From contig NZ_CP009429.1 in assembly GCF_001314325.1 (NCBI RefSeq), forward strand, positions 2,480,501 to 2,544,500: DNA of 64,000 nt, given 5' to 3'. Below the pieces are notes generated by a model. It was given only the letters and a program-made list of their open reading frames with translations. It did not search any database and was not told where the DNA came from. The position numbers were made by a program, and so were the translations under genes. Origin of the DNA: Sphingopyxis macrogoltabida. GTDB taxonomy: Bacteria; Pseudomonadota; Alphaproteobacteria; Sphingomonadales; Sphingomonadaceae. The first letter of the stretch is position 1; every line of letters begins with the position of its first letter. Positions 17,175-26,391 of this stretch are shown piece after piece.

Positions 17175-17654
17175 CTATCCGCCGAACAGCCGGTCGATCG
17201 CTTCGTCGAGATAGGGGCGGTCGGCGAACAGCCGCATCGGGTCGCGCCGGTTCAGCCAGAAGCCGGCCCGGTGCCGATCGGTGAGCGCCCGCCGCATCAC
17301 ATCCTGCAACAGCCGCAAGCGCATCGATGCGGTGCGCCGTGCGGTGCCGGAATCGATCGTGATCTGCGATGCGAAATGCACCCGGATCCGCTCGACCCGG
17401 GCGGCAACGACATCGCTGTAACCATGATGCGGCCCACGATGCAGCGCGTGCCCGAGCTGGAGCGCCGCGGGCTCGCATGCCGGCAGGATGAGGCCGTTAA
17501 GGGCGAAATGCTGGAGCGCGAAACCTTCGGACTGCAACTGGTCGAACATCGCCGCCATCTGCGGACGCCGCAGCAGCGCGATCGGAATGAGGTGATGGCG
17601 CTGGAAGCCCGCGCGCGGCGACGGCGCTCCTTGCCATCCCAATCGCTGCCTCAA
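17175..17654 (-). CDS. AHH-domain nuclease-like protein
   Basis: A protein of about 159 residues. The N-terminal FQRHHLIPIALL motif is the AHH-type HNH/Endonuclease VII nuclease signature, and the downstream HFALNGLILPA and LHRGPHHGYSDVVAARV segments supply the further conserved Asn and His residues of this family. AHH domains occur as toxin tips or as stand-alone proteins. The likely start is a TTG at 17654 that overlaps the stop of the upstream gene (TTGA). No immunity gene is recognised unless the upstream coupled gene serves that role. Confidence 0.7.
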   Translation of the reverse strand: MRQRLGWQGAPSPRAGFQRHHLIPIALLRRPQMAAMFDQLQSEGFALQHFALNGLILPACEPAALQLGHALHRGPHHGYSDVVAARVERIRVHFASQITIDSGTARRTASMRLRLLQDVMRRALTDRHRAGFWLNRRDPMRLFADRPYLDEAIDRLFGG

Positions 17655-18484
17655 AGATCGCCGCCAAATTCGACCCGCACGGGGCTTGGCATACCCGTAT
17701 CGGGCGGCGGCGACAGATGCACCCACTCGCCGGGATCGAGACCGCGCATCCGGCGGCTCTCCCGAACAGGGCCGTTGAGCATCATGTCGAGCGACAGCCG
17801 CGCAAGCCGCCGGACCATCTCCGCCACAGTCCATCCCTTTGGAATCCGCCCTTCAAGTTCCTGCTGAGCGAACAGGGCCAGCCCGCGCGTGCCGACAAAA
17901 TCGACGCCTTCGGCCTCGTGCCGCCGAAAAGCGACGAGATGCAATATGGGCGGCATCCCGCTGATCAGCATTTCGGCGACCGACGCCCGAAACTGCGGCG
18001 CATCGGACCACAGCCGCGCGGGCGACCAGAAAAAATGGCTGGCGTCGAACAGGTCGATCAACAGCACCATCATCTTGAAAAACTCGCGCATCTGCATCGT
18101 CTGCTCGTGCGCGCCGTGCCCGTCTTCATCGGGCACGAACATCCAGCACTGCCCGCTTTCGCGCCAGCCCTGCGGCAGGCTCGCCGCGAGCAGGCTTGTC
18201 GCCGGATCCGCCGGGTCGACCAGCGCCAGCGCCGCATCCGACGCCCGCCCGGCCAGCATCGATTCGCGTCCGAAACGCAGACGGAACAACGGCGGCGCGA
18301 TCCGCTCCATCATGTCGGCGCGGTCGCTGTCCGCACGCTCGGGCCGCAGCCCCATATGGCGGAGCGAGGTTTCCAGCGACACATCCGAAGCGCCGCGCAT
18401 CGATGGTCCGATGATCAACGCAAAGGGTTCCGGCGGAACCGGCAAGATGGGCGCATTGCTGTTGCCGGCATCCATGGTGCGCAT
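17651..18484 (-). CDS. Hypothetical protein coupled to the AHH gene
   Basis: A 277-residue soluble protein with no signal peptide. Visible features are a Pro-rich start (residues 10-25), a segment REFFKMMVLLIDLFDASHFFWSPARLWSD near 130-160 that loosely recalls DUF4261 proteins, and a C-terminal tail ending RVEFGGDL. Its stop overlaps the TTG start of the AHH-nuclease gene by four bases, so translation of the two is coupled. Function unknown; it is a candidate partner or immunity protein for the AHH product. Confidence 0.65.
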   Translation of the reverse strand: MRTMDAGNSNAPILPVPPEPFALIIGPSMRGASDVSLETSLRHMGLRPERADSDRADMMERIAPPLFRLRFGRESMLAGRASDAALALVDPADPATSLLAASLPQGWRESGQCWMFVPDEDGHGAHEQTMQMREFFKMMVLLIDLFDASHFFWSPARLWSDAPQFRASVAEMLISGMPPILHLVAFRRHEAEGVDFVGTRGLALFAQQELEGRIPKGWTVAEMVRRLARLSLDMMLNGPVRESRRMRGLDPGEWVHLSPPPDTGMPSPVRVEFGGDL

Positions 18485-18611
18485 CGACCTTCTTAGGGTC
18501 AGGACCCCGAGACCCCCGCTTGCATTGCAAGACTTGCGGCAATGTTCAAACGCTTATTATGCGGCGCTGCGGCTTATTGCGTCCGTTCCGGAACGGTCGT
18601 CCCAACGCGGG

Positions 18612-20573
18612 TCAGATCGCGACCTGGCTTCCCAGTTCGACGACGCGGTTCGTGGGCAGGCGGAAATATTCCATCGCGCTTTCCGAATTGCGCAGCATCC
18701 ATGCGAACAATTTTTCGCGCCAGATCGGCATGCCGGGCGTGCTCGCGGCGATAAGGGTTTGCCGCGACAGGAAGAAACTCGTCTCGATCATCTTGAACTC
18801 GGCGCCGCAGCCGGTGACGCGTTTCAGCGCCTCGGGCACGTCGACCGGCTGCATGAAGCCGTAATTGAGGATCAGGCGGTGAAAGCCCTGCCCCAGATCA
18901 TCGAGCGCACAATGATTCTCCTCGCGCACGAAGGGCACGTCGGCGATTTTGATCGTCAACAGGATGATGCGTTCGTGCAGCACCTTGTTGTGCTTCAGAT
19001 TATGGAGCAGCGCGTGCGGCACGCCGTCGGCCGAGGACGTCATGAACACCGCCGTCCCCGGCACCCGCGTTGCGCTATTCGCGGCCGATTTGACGAAGAC
19101 CGGGATCGGCATCGCCCCCTCGGCCATTTCCTTCTGCATCAGCTTACGTCCGCGCGACCAGGTCGTGAGCAGGGTGAAGATGGTGAGGCCGATTGCCAGC
19201 GGCACCCAGCCGCCGTCGGGCACCTTGATCAGGTTCGCGCCGAAATAGGCAATATCGACGATGAAGAAGACGGCAAGGATCGGCACCGCTTTCCACGCCG
19301 GCCAGCGCCACAGGCTGAACAGCACGACGCTCATCAGGCAGGTATCGATGAACATCGCGCCGGTCACCGCGATGCCATAAGCCGCCGCGAGGTTGCTCGA
19401 CGATCCGAAGAACAGGACGAGCAGGATGACCATCACCATCAGACCCCAGTTGACCATCGGGATATAGATCTGCCCCGCCGCCGATGCACTGGTGTGTTCG
19501 ACGCGCAGGCGCGGAATGAAGCCGAGCTGGATCGCCTGCTGGGTCAGCGAAAAGGCGCCCGAGATCACCGCCTGGCTCGCGATGATCGTCGCGAGCAGCG
19601 CGAGGATGACGATCGGCACGCGCCAGGCGTCGGGCATCATCAGGAAGAAGGGGTCCTGGATCAGCCCGAGCCGCGGCCCCATCTCGGCCTCGAGCACCAT
19701 CGCGCCCTGCCCCATGTAATTGAGCATCAGCGCTGGGAGGACGAAGCATAGCCAGCTCAGCCCGATCGGCTTGCGCCCGAAATGCCCCATGTCGGCGTAG
19801 AGCGCCTCGGCGCCCGTCACCGCGAGCACCACCGCGCCGAGCGCGATGAAGGCGGTGAAGCCGTCGACATAGAAGAATTTCAGCGCGTTGAGCGGATTGA
19901 GCGTCGCGAGGATGATCGATGGATGGTCGACGATGTGCATGATGCCGAGCACCGCCAGCATCAGGAAATAGCACAGCATGATCGGGCCGAAGAGTGCCCC
20001 GACCTTCGCCGTCCCGCGCGACTGGATCGCGAACAGGCCGATCAGGATCGTCAGCGCGATCGGCACGATATAAGGATCGAAGCCCTTGTTGATGTAGCTT
20101 AGCCCCTCGGTCGCCGAGAGCACCGACATCGCCGGGGTGATCATGCTGTCGCCGTAAAACAGAGCGGTCGCGAACACCCCGAGCAGGATGATCGGCCAGG
20201 TCCAGCGCTTTTCGCCCGACGAGCGGCTGATCAGCGCGAGGAGCGCGAGGCTGCCTCCCTCGCCCTTGTTGTCGGCCTTCATGATCGTCAGCACATATTT
20301 GAAGGTGACGACGAGCATCATCGACCAGAAGACGAGGCTCAGCACGCCATAGATGTGGAGCCGGTCGGCATCGATTGAATGATGCCCCGCAAACGTCTCG
20401 CGAAACGCGTAAAGCGGGCTGGTGCCGATGTCGCCGAAGACGACGCCGACCGCGCCGATGGCGAGCTTCAGCTTGCCATCGCCTTGGTGTCCGTGGCCGT
20501 GATGGCCCGTATCGGCGGCAGCCGGAGCGGTGCTTTCGGCCCCGCCTGCTGCCTGTTGCGACTCAGCAGTCAT
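18612..20573 (-). CDS. kup: Kup-type low-affinity potassium transporter
   Basis: A 653-residue integral inner-membrane K+/H+ symporter. A His/Gly-rich N-terminal tail (about 1-30) is followed by the family block [24 protein letters not shown] (residues 36-60) and roughly twelve hydrophobic segments up to about residue 455. Typical pieces are [18 protein letters not shown] and [17 protein letters not shown]. The C-terminal 190 residues form the cytosolic domain ([10 protein letters not shown]...). Length and order are normal. It is alone on the minus strand, about 130 bases after a different operon. Confidence 0.95.
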   Translation of the reverse strand: MTAESQQAAGGAESTAPAAADTGHHGHGHQGDGKLKLAIGAVGVVFGDIGTSPLYAFRETFAGHHSIDADRLHIYGVLSLVFWSMMLVVTFKYVLTIMKADNKGEGGSLALLALISRSSGEKRWTWPIILLGVFATALFYGDSMITPAMSVLSATEGLSYINKGFDPYIVPIALTILIGLFAIQSRGTAKVGALFGPIMLCYFLMLAVLGIMHIVDHPSIILATLNPLNALKFFYVDGFTAFIALGAVVLAVTGAEALYADMGHFGRKPIGLSWLCFVLPALMLNYMGQGAMVLEAEMGPRLGLIQDPFFLMMPDAWRVPIVILALLATIIASQAVISGAFSLTQQAIQLGFIPRLRVEHTSASAAGQIYIPMVNWGLMVMVILLVLFFGSSSNLAAAYGIAVTGAMFIDTCLMSVVLFSLWRWPAWKAVPILAVFFIVDIAYFGANLIKVPDGGWVPLAIGLTIFTLLTTWSRGRKLMQKEMAEGAMPIPVFVKSAANSATRVPGTAVFMTSSADGVPHALLHNLKHNKVLHERIILLTIKIADVPFVREENHCALDDLGQGFHRLILNYGFMQPVDVPEALKRVTGCGAEFKMIETSFFLSRQTLIAASTPGMPIWREKLFAWMLRNSESAMEYFRLPTNRVVELGSQVAI

Positions 20574-20617
20574 CGCGCGCCTTTAGACGAGCCGGGGGCA
20601 ATGGAATAGCACCCAAA

Positions 20618-21268
20618 TCACGGCTCGGCCGGCGCTGGCGGCAGAGGCTGCGGTCCCAGCGCCTGCCGGAGCTGCGCCAGCCGCATCTCCAGATCCGGCC
20701 GCCACGGCGCATCGGCGGGACTGCGCGCGAGCAACTGGCTCCACACCGCTTCTGCGCCTTTGAGGTCGCCGCCTTGCGCGAGCGCGAGCCCGGCGAAAAA
20801 CGGCGGCGCAGGGTGCGACGGATCGCGCCGCGCCGCTTCGTCGAACGCCAGCGCCGCGGCGGGCGACATCATCCCGCCGCTATGCGCGGCGAGCGCGTTG
20901 CCGAGTGCGACCCACAGGTCGACATTGTCGGGATATTTCTCCAGCCCCTTTTCGAGCGTCTTCGCCGCAAGCTCGGTCTTGCCGGTGCGCGCGAAGCCGT
21001 CGGACATGCCGAGCCACTGCGCCGCCGGGCCGAAGCGGTCGGCCATTCCCTGCCGCTGGTCGGTAATCGCCTCGCCGAACCCTTCGGGCTCCTCCGCCGC
21101 CGCGACCGGCTTGCCGGGGAGCGACGGGCTTCCCTCCAGCGCATAGCCGGCGAGCCCCAGCATCACCGCGGCGCCCGCAAGCGGCCGTGCCGCGGCGGGC
21201 AGCTTGCCGAGCCACAACATCCCGCCGATGGTCAGCGCCGCGGCGAGCATGATCCACAGCCAGATCAT
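20618..21268 (-). CDS. ccmI: Cytochrome c biogenesis TPR protein CcmI
   Basis: A 216-residue protein ending the ccm operon. Two hydrophobic N-terminal segments (IWLWIMLAAALTIGGMLWLG and the following Ala/Leu stretch) anchor it, and a periplasmic TPR domain follows (GKTELAAKTLEKGLEKYPDNVDLWVALGNALAA). CcmI chaperones apocytochrome c to the heme ligation complex CcmFH. Start 21268 overlaps the ccmH stop by four bases (ATGA), which shows translational coupling. It is shorter than the two-part CcmI of Rhodobacter. Confidence 0.85.
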   Translation of the reverse strand: MIWLWIMLAAALTIGGMLWLGKLPAAARPLAGAAVMLGLAGYALEGSPSLPGKPVAAAEEPEGFGEAITDQRQGMADRFGPAAQWLGMSDGFARTGKTELAAKTLEKGLEKYPDNVDLWVALGNALAAHSGGMMSPAAALAFDEAARRDPSHPAPPFFAGLALAQGGDLKGAEAVWSQLLARSPADAPWRPDLEMRLAQLRQALGPQPLPPAPAEP

Positions 21269-21696
21269 GCCCCGCCCTCCTCTTCGCTTTCGCCGCGGCG
21301 GAAGCGGCCGAAGGCAAGCCAGCCGCCGAGCGCGAGGAAGGCCAGCGGCCCGAGCCAGAGCAGCGCGGTCGCGCTGTCGAACGGCGGATCGTAGCTCACC
21401 CAGTTGCCATAGCGCGCGACGAGCCATTTCTTGATCTCGGCGGGGCTTTCGCCCGCGGCGATCTTGCTCCGCACCTCGTGCCGCATGTCGCCGGCGAGCG
21501 GCGCATCGGAATCGGCGATCGACTGGCCCTGACAGACGAGGCAGCGCAGTTCCTCCATCAGCGCTTTCGCGCGCGCTTCCTTCGCCGGATCGTTGAGCTG
21601 CTGATAGGCATAGGGCGCGGGCGGCAGCCGGTCCTGCGCCGCCAGCGGCGCCGCCAACGCGCCAAGCAGGCAAAGGAAGGCGAACCGCAGCCTCAC
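21265..21696 (-). CDS. ccmH: Cytochrome c-type biogenesis protein CcmH
   Basis: A 143-residue thiol-disulfide protein that reduces the apocytochrome CxxCH cysteines before heme ligation, anchored in the inner membrane facing the periplasm. It has a signal peptide (RFAFLCLLGALAAPLAAQ), the redox motif LRCLVCQGQSIADSDAPLAGDMR, the YGNWVSYDPPFDSATALLWLGP block and a C-terminal membrane helix. The GTG start at 21696 overlaps the stop of dsbE/ccmG (GTGA). Confidence 0.92.
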   Translation of the reverse strand: MRLRFAFLCLLGALAAPLAAQDRLPPAPYAYQQLNDPAKEARAKALMEELRCLVCQGQSIADSDAPLAGDMRHEVRSKIAAGESPAEIKKWLVARYGNWVSYDPPFDSATALLWLGPLAFLALGGWLAFGRFRRGESEEEGGA

Positions 21697-22223
21697 TTCA
21701 TCGCCTCGAGCTTCGCGACGATCTCGGGCACCTGATCGGCGAGAATCACGCCCTGTATCTGTTCGCGGATGATCCCCTTGCCGTCGATCAGGAAGGTTTC
21801 GGGGACCCCCGACGATCCCAGCGCAATCTGGACGCTCGACTGCATATCCGATCCGATGCGGTCGAACGGATTGCCGAATTCGTTCAGGAACGCCGCGACA
21901 TCCTCGGGCCGGTCGCGGATCGCGATGCCGTCGATCGGTACGCCGGCTGCCTTCAGCGCCTCGAGCTGCGGCGCCTCGGCACGGCACGGGATGCACCAGC
22001 TCGCGAACACATTGACCAGCCGCGGCCGGCCGTCGGCAAGCTCGCTGCTCTTGAGGCCCTCGACCCCCGCCGTCGCCGGCGGCAGGTCGAAGAGCGGCAT
22101 CGGCTTGTCGATCCATTGCGACTGGATCAGCGTCTCGGCGGGCGTCACCAGCCGGTAGATGAAGGCGCCGAACAGCAGCCCCATGATCGCCAGCGGCACG
22201 AACAGGACCCAGCGGTTCTTCAT
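21693..22223 (-). CDS. ccmG: Thiol:disulfide interchange protein DsbE/CcmG
   Basis: A 176-residue membrane-anchored thioredoxin-like protein. The N-terminal helix (RWVLFVPLAIMGLLFGAFIYRL) holds it in the inner membrane; the periplasmic thioredoxin fold carries the WCIPC active site in FASWCIPCRAEAPQLE and the cis-proline segment SGVPETFLIDGKG. It keeps CcmH or apocytochrome thiols reduced in cytochrome c maturation. ATG 22223 overlaps the ccmF stop (ATGA). Confidence 0.93.
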   Translation of the reverse strand: MKNRWVLFVPLAIMGLLFGAFIYRLVTPAETLIQSQWIDKPMPLFDLPPATAGVEGLKSSELADGRPRLVNVFASWCIPCRAEAPQLEALKAAGVPIDGIAIRDRPEDVAAFLNEFGNPFDRIGSDMQSSVQIALGSSGVPETFLIDGKGIIREQIQGVILADQVPEIVAKLEAMK

Positions 22224-24190
22224 GGCGCAAATCGCTCCTGTGCCTTGCGGGTGCGGCGGGTGCGCCAGATCGCCAGCAACTGCGCGCGCCCGAGCATCGA
22301 CAGCGCAGCCCCGACCGCGATCAGCGCGCCGCCGAGCCAGATCCACCAGACCAGCGGCTTCCACCACAGGCGGAGCTGATAGCGGTCGGCGGTCCCGTCA
22401 TCGCTCGGTACCGGCTGGCCGAGCACGGCGTAGAGCTGTCCGCCCGGTCGCGTCAGCAACGCGGCTTCGTTGGTTTCGGTCGGTGCGGTCCCCATCAGGC
22501 CGGGGAAAGTCCGCGCCTCGGGCCGCAGCATGAAGGATTGCCCCGACGGCGTCGTCGCGATCAGCGTGCCCTCGATCGCAGTATAGTTGGGTCCGGCAAT
22601 CGGCTTCACCCCGACGAACTTCACCGCGAAATCGTCGACCTTCACCACATCGCCCGGCGCCGCGGCGACCAGCCGTTCCTTGATGAAAGCGCTTTCGGCG
22701 CCCATCCCGGCGAGGCAGACGGCGACGCCGAAATGCGCGATCACCATGCCCCAGGTCGGCAGCGGCGTGCGGCGGAGGTTACGGCCCCACAGCGGCGCGA
22801 GGCTCGCGACCGCGACAATGCCCGCCACCGTCATGCCGAGCAGCGGCAATATGCCGACCTTGCCGCCGAACAGGATCAGCGCGAACAGCACCGCCGCCCC
22901 GGCGAAAATCGCCAGCGGCAGGCGCGACCAGAGCTTCTTGCCGTCGTCCTTGCGCCATGCGAGCAGCGGCCCCGCGACCATGACGAGGCAAAGGATCAGC
23001 GCCAGCGGCCCGGCCACGCGGTTATAATAGGGCGGCCCGACCGAAATCTTCTCGCCCATCGCCTCGGCGACGATCGGATAGAGCGTGCCGAGCAGGACCA
23101 GCGCAAGGATCGTCGTCAGCAACAGATTGTTGATCACCAGCGAGCCCTCCCGGCTCAGCAGCGCAAATTTCTTGCCCTCGGCAACGCTCCCGGCGCGCAG
23201 CGCGAACAGGGTGAGCGCGCCGCCGATATAAACCGCCATCAACACGAGCAGGAAGGTGCCCCGCTCGGGGTCGACGGCGAAGCTGTGGACGCTGGTCAGC
23301 AGCCCCGAGCGGACGATGAAGGTGCCGACCATCGACATCGAGAAGCCGATCACCGCGAGCATCACCGTCCACGCGCGCAGCGCATTGCGCGTCGCCGTCA
23401 CCGCCACCGAATGAAGCAGGGCCGCGCCCGCGAGCCACGGCACCAGCGAGACATTCTCGACCGGGTCCCAGAACCACCAGCCGCCCCAGCCGAGCTCATA
23501 ATAGGCCCAGTAGCTGCCCGCGGTGATGCCGAGGGTCAGGAAAATCCAGCTCCCGAGCACCCACGGGCGCATCGTGCGGGCAAAGGCCGGGCCGATCTCG
23601 CGCGTGATCAGCGCGCCGACGGCAAAGCTGAACGCCACCGACAGCCCGACATAACCGACGTAGAGCGTCGGCGGATGGAAGGCGAGACCCGGGTCCTGCA
23701 GCAACGGGTTGAGCCCCTGCCCGTCGGGGGGCGCCACGGGCAAGCGTTTGAAGGGGTTCGACGAAAAAATGAGGAAGGCAAAGAAACCGAGGCTCAGCGC
23801 CGCCTGTGCCGCCAGCGTCGCGACCAGCGTATCCTCGCGCAGCCTCTTCTCGAAAATCGCGATCAGTGCGCCCGACAGGCCGAGGATCGTCAGCCACAAC
23901 AGCATCGACCCTTCGTGATTGCCCCAGGTCCCGGCGACCTTGAACAGCATCGGTTTCAGGCTGTTGCTGTTGCGCGCCACCAGTTCGACCGACATGTCGG
24001 AACGAACGAACAGCGCGATCAGCAGCGCGAAGGCGACGGCGGTGAGCACCCCCTGCGCCACACTCGCCGGGCGGACGAGCGTCGCAAGATCCTTCGGCCC
24101 GCCGCGCAGGAACAACGCGCCGGCGACCAGCGACAGGCAGGCAAGCGCCGCCGCGATCCAGAGCAGGGCAAGACCGAGTTCGGCGATCAT
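22220..24190 (-). CDS. ccmF: Heme lyase subunit CcmF
   Basis: A 656-residue polytopic inner-membrane protein that ligates heme from CcmE to apocytochrome c. It has about fourteen hydrophobic segments and the tryptophan-rich heme-handling domain GWGGWWFWDPVENVSLVPWLAG near residue 230-250, plus conserved periplasmic His residues (for example in TWGNHEGSMLLW). The last residues contain a basic tail. The stop overlaps ccmG and the start overlaps ccmE, in line with tight coupling of the operon. Confidence 0.95.
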   Translation of the reverse strand: MIAELGLALLWIAAALACLSLVAGALFLRGGPKDLATLVRPASVAQGVLTAVAFALLIALFVRSDMSVELVARNSNSLKPMLFKVAGTWGNHEGSMLLWLTILGLSGALIAIFEKRLREDTLVATLAAQAALSLGFFAFLIFSSNPFKRLPVAPPDGQGLNPLLQDPGLAFHPPTLYVGYVGLSVAFSFAVGALITREIGPAFARTMRPWVLGSWIFLTLGITAGSYWAYYELGWGGWWFWDPVENVSLVPWLAGAALLHSVAVTATRNALRAWTVMLAVIGFSMSMVGTFIVRSGLLTSVHSFAVDPERGTFLLVLMAVYIGGALTLFALRAGSVAEGKKFALLSREGSLVINNLLLTTILALVLLGTLYPIVAEAMGEKISVGPPYYNRVAGPLALILCLVMVAGPLLAWRKDDGKKLWSRLPLAIFAGAAVLFALILFGGKVGILPLLGMTVAGIVAVASLAPLWGRNLRRTPLPTWGMVIAHFGVAVCLAGMGAESAFIKERLVAAAPGDVVKVDDFAVKFVGVKPIAGPNYTAIEGTLIATTPSGQSFMLRPEARTFPGLMGTAPTETNEAALLTRPGGQLYAVLGQPVPSDDGTADRYQLRLWWKPLVWWIWLGGALIAVGAALSMLGRAQLLAIWRTRRTRKAQERFAP

Positions 24191-24624
24191 GCCTTCGGCG
24201 CCGCCTTCATATCCTTGGGCATGTCGCCCATCTGCGGCGGCATATAGCGTTCGTCATGCTTGGCGAGGATGCGGTCGGCGACGAATGTCCCGTCGCCGCG
24301 CATTCGGCCGTCGGCGACCATGCCCGATTCCTCGCCGAACAGGTCGGGGACGATCCCCTTATATTCAACCGGCACCGATGCCTTGCCGTCGGTCGCGACG
24401 AAACGGATCGTCAGGCCATCGGCCTGCCGGACAATGCTGCCCTTGGCGACCATGCCGCCGAGCCGCATCGCTTCGCCGACCTCGGTCTTGCCGGCCGCGA
24501 CCTCGACCGGCGTACGGAAATAGGCGGCCTCGTCGCGCAGCGCGCTTGCTGCCAGCACGCCCGCGCCGCCAACCCCGACGAGCGCGACCAGCGCCAGAAT
24601 CAGTCGCTGATGCTTCGCCTTCAC
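24187..24624 (-). CDS. ccmE: Heme chaperone CcmE
   Basis: A 145-residue periplasmic heme chaperone tethered by one N-terminal helix (RLILALVALVGVGGAGVLAASAL). The OB-fold domain has the conserved RLGGMVAKGSI, VEYKGIVPDLFGEESGMVADG and the covalent-heme site in LAKHDERYMPP (His of the LAKHDE motif). GTG at 24624 is used as start because the frame upstream is unrelated and this GTG overlaps the ccmD stop (GTGA). Confidence 0.93.
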   Translation of the reverse strand: MKAKHQRLILALVALVGVGGAGVLAASALRDEAAYFRTPVEVAAGKTEVGEAMRLGGMVAKGSIVRQADGLTIRFVATDGKASVPVEYKGIVPDLFGEESGMVADGRMRGDGTFVADRILAKHDERYMPPQMGDMPKDMKAAPKA

Positions 24625-24776
24625 TTGCGGTCCTTTCGCAGCGCGTCGCTGCGTTTCTCGGCCTTCGCCATCGCGCGCCAGCTCGACCACAGGACCGCGC
24701 CGGTCAGCAGCGCGGTCAGCGCATAGGCGGCCGCCACATAGGCCCATTGGCCACCCCCGCTGATCACCCCGGTCAC
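24621..24776 (-). CDS. ccmD: Heme exporter small subunit CcmD
   Basis: A 51-residue protein missed by length-limited ORF lists. It has a single membrane helix (WAYVAAAYALTALLTGAVLW) and a charged cytosolic tail (RAMAKAEKRSDALRKDRK), which is the CcmD pattern. CcmD releases holo-CcmE from the CcmABC complex. GTG start three bases after the ccmC stop; the stop overlaps the ccmE start. Confidence 0.85.
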   Translation of the reverse strand: MTGVISGGGQWAYVAAAYALTALLTGAVLWSSWRAMAKAEKRSDALRKDRK

Positions 24777-24779
24777 GCC

Positions 24780-25526
24780 CTAGATCCCCTCGTCGTCGGC
24801 CAGCCGCCGCAGCCGTGCCGCGACGCGGTTGTCGGCGATGATCCGCCGCATTCGCATCAGCACGATAGCCCCGAATAACAGCGAAAAACCCAGCACGGTC
24901 AAGCCCAAAGGCCAGAGCAACGCCCCGTCGATGCTCGAACCGCGCAGCGTGATGCTCGGCCCCTGATGCAGGCTGTTCCACCACACGACGCTGCGGTTGA
25001 TGATCGGGATGTTGATCGCGCCGACCAGCGCATAGATGGCAGCGCCGCGCGATAGCGTGCCGCCCTGTTTCTGCCCCCCACCTCCATTGGCGTCGCCGCT
25101 GGTGAGCGCGATGAAGCCCGCATAGAGAAAGAGCAGGACGAGCATCGAGGTCATCCGCCCGTCCCATTCCCACCAGGTCCCCCATGTCGGCTTGCCCCAG
25201 ATCGACCCGGTCGCGAGGCAGAGCGCGGTGAACAACATGCCCGGCACCGCAATCGCCCGCGCCGCGATCCCCGCGAGCGGGTGGCGCCAGACAAGCTGGA
25301 CCAGCCCGGCGATCGCCAGCGAGGTCCAGCCGCCCATGCCGAGCCAGGCCGACGGAACATGGACATACAGAATCCGCGCAGTTTCGCCTTGCTTGTAATC
25401 ACCCGGAACCTGCGTCAGCCCCGCCCATGCGCCGCCGAGCAGCAGTAACAGGCCGACGCCCAGCAGCCACGGCGTGAGCGGCCGGGCAATCGCCAGAAAA
25501 CGGGTCGGATTCGCATAAGCGTGCAT
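24780..25526 (-). CDS. ccmC: Heme transporter protein CcmC
   Basis: A 248-residue inner-membrane protein with six hydrophobic segments and the heme-binding WGTWWEWDGRMTS motif (about residues 115-127), flanked by the conserved periplasmic His residues (YVHVPSAWLGM and NSLHQGPS). It loads heme onto CcmE. It is the first gene of the ccmC-D-E-F-G-H-I operon. The ABC subunits CcmA and CcmB are not adjacent and must be elsewhere. Confidence 0.95.
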   Translation of the reverse strand: MHAYANPTRFLAIARPLTPWLLGVGLLLLLGGAWAGLTQVPGDYKQGETARILYVHVPSAWLGMGGWTSLAIAGLVQLVWRHPLAGIAARAIAVPGMLFTALCLATGSIWGKPTWGTWWEWDGRMTSMLVLLFLYAGFIALTSGDANGGGGQKQGGTLSRGAAIYALVGAINIPIINRSVVWWNSLHQGPSITLRGSSIDGALLWPLGLTVLGFSLLFGAIVLMRMRRIIADNRVAARLRRLADDEGI

Positions 25527-25677
25527 CGGTTCGCGTCCTTAGGGGAGCCGGGCTTGACGGTCCAGCAATTTGCCCGGCGCGACCCGGCGCCGCTCTTGTC
25601 GCTTGCGTGTGGCGGAGCGTCAAGGGTTGGCGTTGCCGGTGCTTCGCCTGTTCGCCGTGCAGCGTCGGAAGAATGGT

Positions 25678-25696
25678 TTCCGGACCAAGTCCGGAA
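25678..25696. repeat. Small palindrome (TTCCGGAC / GTCCGGAA)
   Basis: An 8-bp perfect inverted repeat with a 3-base loop, followed by AATGACG as in other sphingomonad repetitive palindromes. It lies between ccmC and the divergent hypothetical gene. Confidence 0.5.
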
Positions 25697-25744
25697 TGAC
25701 GAACGTCGGAAGGCGACCGATTGAAGACAAGGACCGTCCGTGCG

Positions 25745-26362
25745 ATGATTCCGGTCATGAGCTTCTTCGCTGCCATATTTCAGGTTATCATTCTGTGGTC
25801 GTCGTCGGTTCCCGGCACTTCTGGACAGGCCGAATTCATCAGCCCCGAAGATGCGGCTCGGCAAATCACCGAATGTGGCGCGGGAGCGGTCGACATCCGT
25901 TATGACGACCTTTTGCAGTCGCATATTCTAACCGTTCACGATGCTACGGAAGGGCAACTTCAATGCATCGAAAAAGCGGCCGGATACTATGATATCGAAT
26001 TGCCGCCTGAGCTCCAAAAACGATTCAGTGAAATACGGGCGGCAAAATATTCAGCAGTTTATCGAGAGCAGGCTGTCGCCTGGCTATCCAAGAGGGGCCT
26101 TCTGAACAAGGTGCCCAAGTATCGCGCCGGGGAAACGAATGAGGCGACATTTGCCCGGGAACTGGAAGCAATTTGTGGCCCTGCCGCCAAAGGAGCTTTG
26201 CAATCGCGCTATGGCCCTCGGACCATAAGTCCTGAATGGGTGAAGAAGATGCCGCTACCTTTTAGGCCGCAAGATGCAGAGGCGATGTCTTGCCTGATGG
26301 CGGCCGCGTCGGTTGCAGGTTGGGATCTGGGTATTATCGGAAACGAGGCCTTCCCCGAGTAA
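25745..26362 (+). CDS. Exported hypothetical protein
   Basis: A protein of about 205 residues with an N-terminal hydrophobic signal or anchor (MIPVMSFFAAIFQVIILWSS) and a soluble periplasmic part holding four cysteines (ITECGAG, LQCIEK, AICGPA, MSCLMA). It is less GC-rich and has a different codon use than its neighbours, which suggests acquisition by transfer. No family is recognised. ATG 25745 is chosen over the TTG at 25721; a further ATG at 25757 is also possible. Confidence 0.55.
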   Translation: MIPVMSFFAAIFQVIILWSSSVPGTSGQAEFISPEDAARQITECGAGAVDIRYDDLLQSHILTVHDATEGQLQCIEKAAGYYDIELPPELQKRFSEIRAAKYSAVYREQAVAWLSKRGLLNKVPKYRAGETNEATFARELEAICGPAAKGALQSRYGPRTISPEWVKKMPLPFRPQDAEAMSCLMAAASVAGWDLGIIGNEAFPE

Positions 26363-26391
26363 GTCCCGTTCCCACCCAAGGCCGCCAAAGC

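Noticed and set aside
17889..19751. A 620-codon plus-strand ORF antisense to kup and its neighbour
   Set aside because: kup is certain, and the antisense product is Arg/His-rich shadow sequence.
22538..24247. A 569-codon ORF antisense to ccmF
   Set aside because: Antisense to a well-supported ccmF; composition is typical of the shadow of a GC-rich membrane protein.
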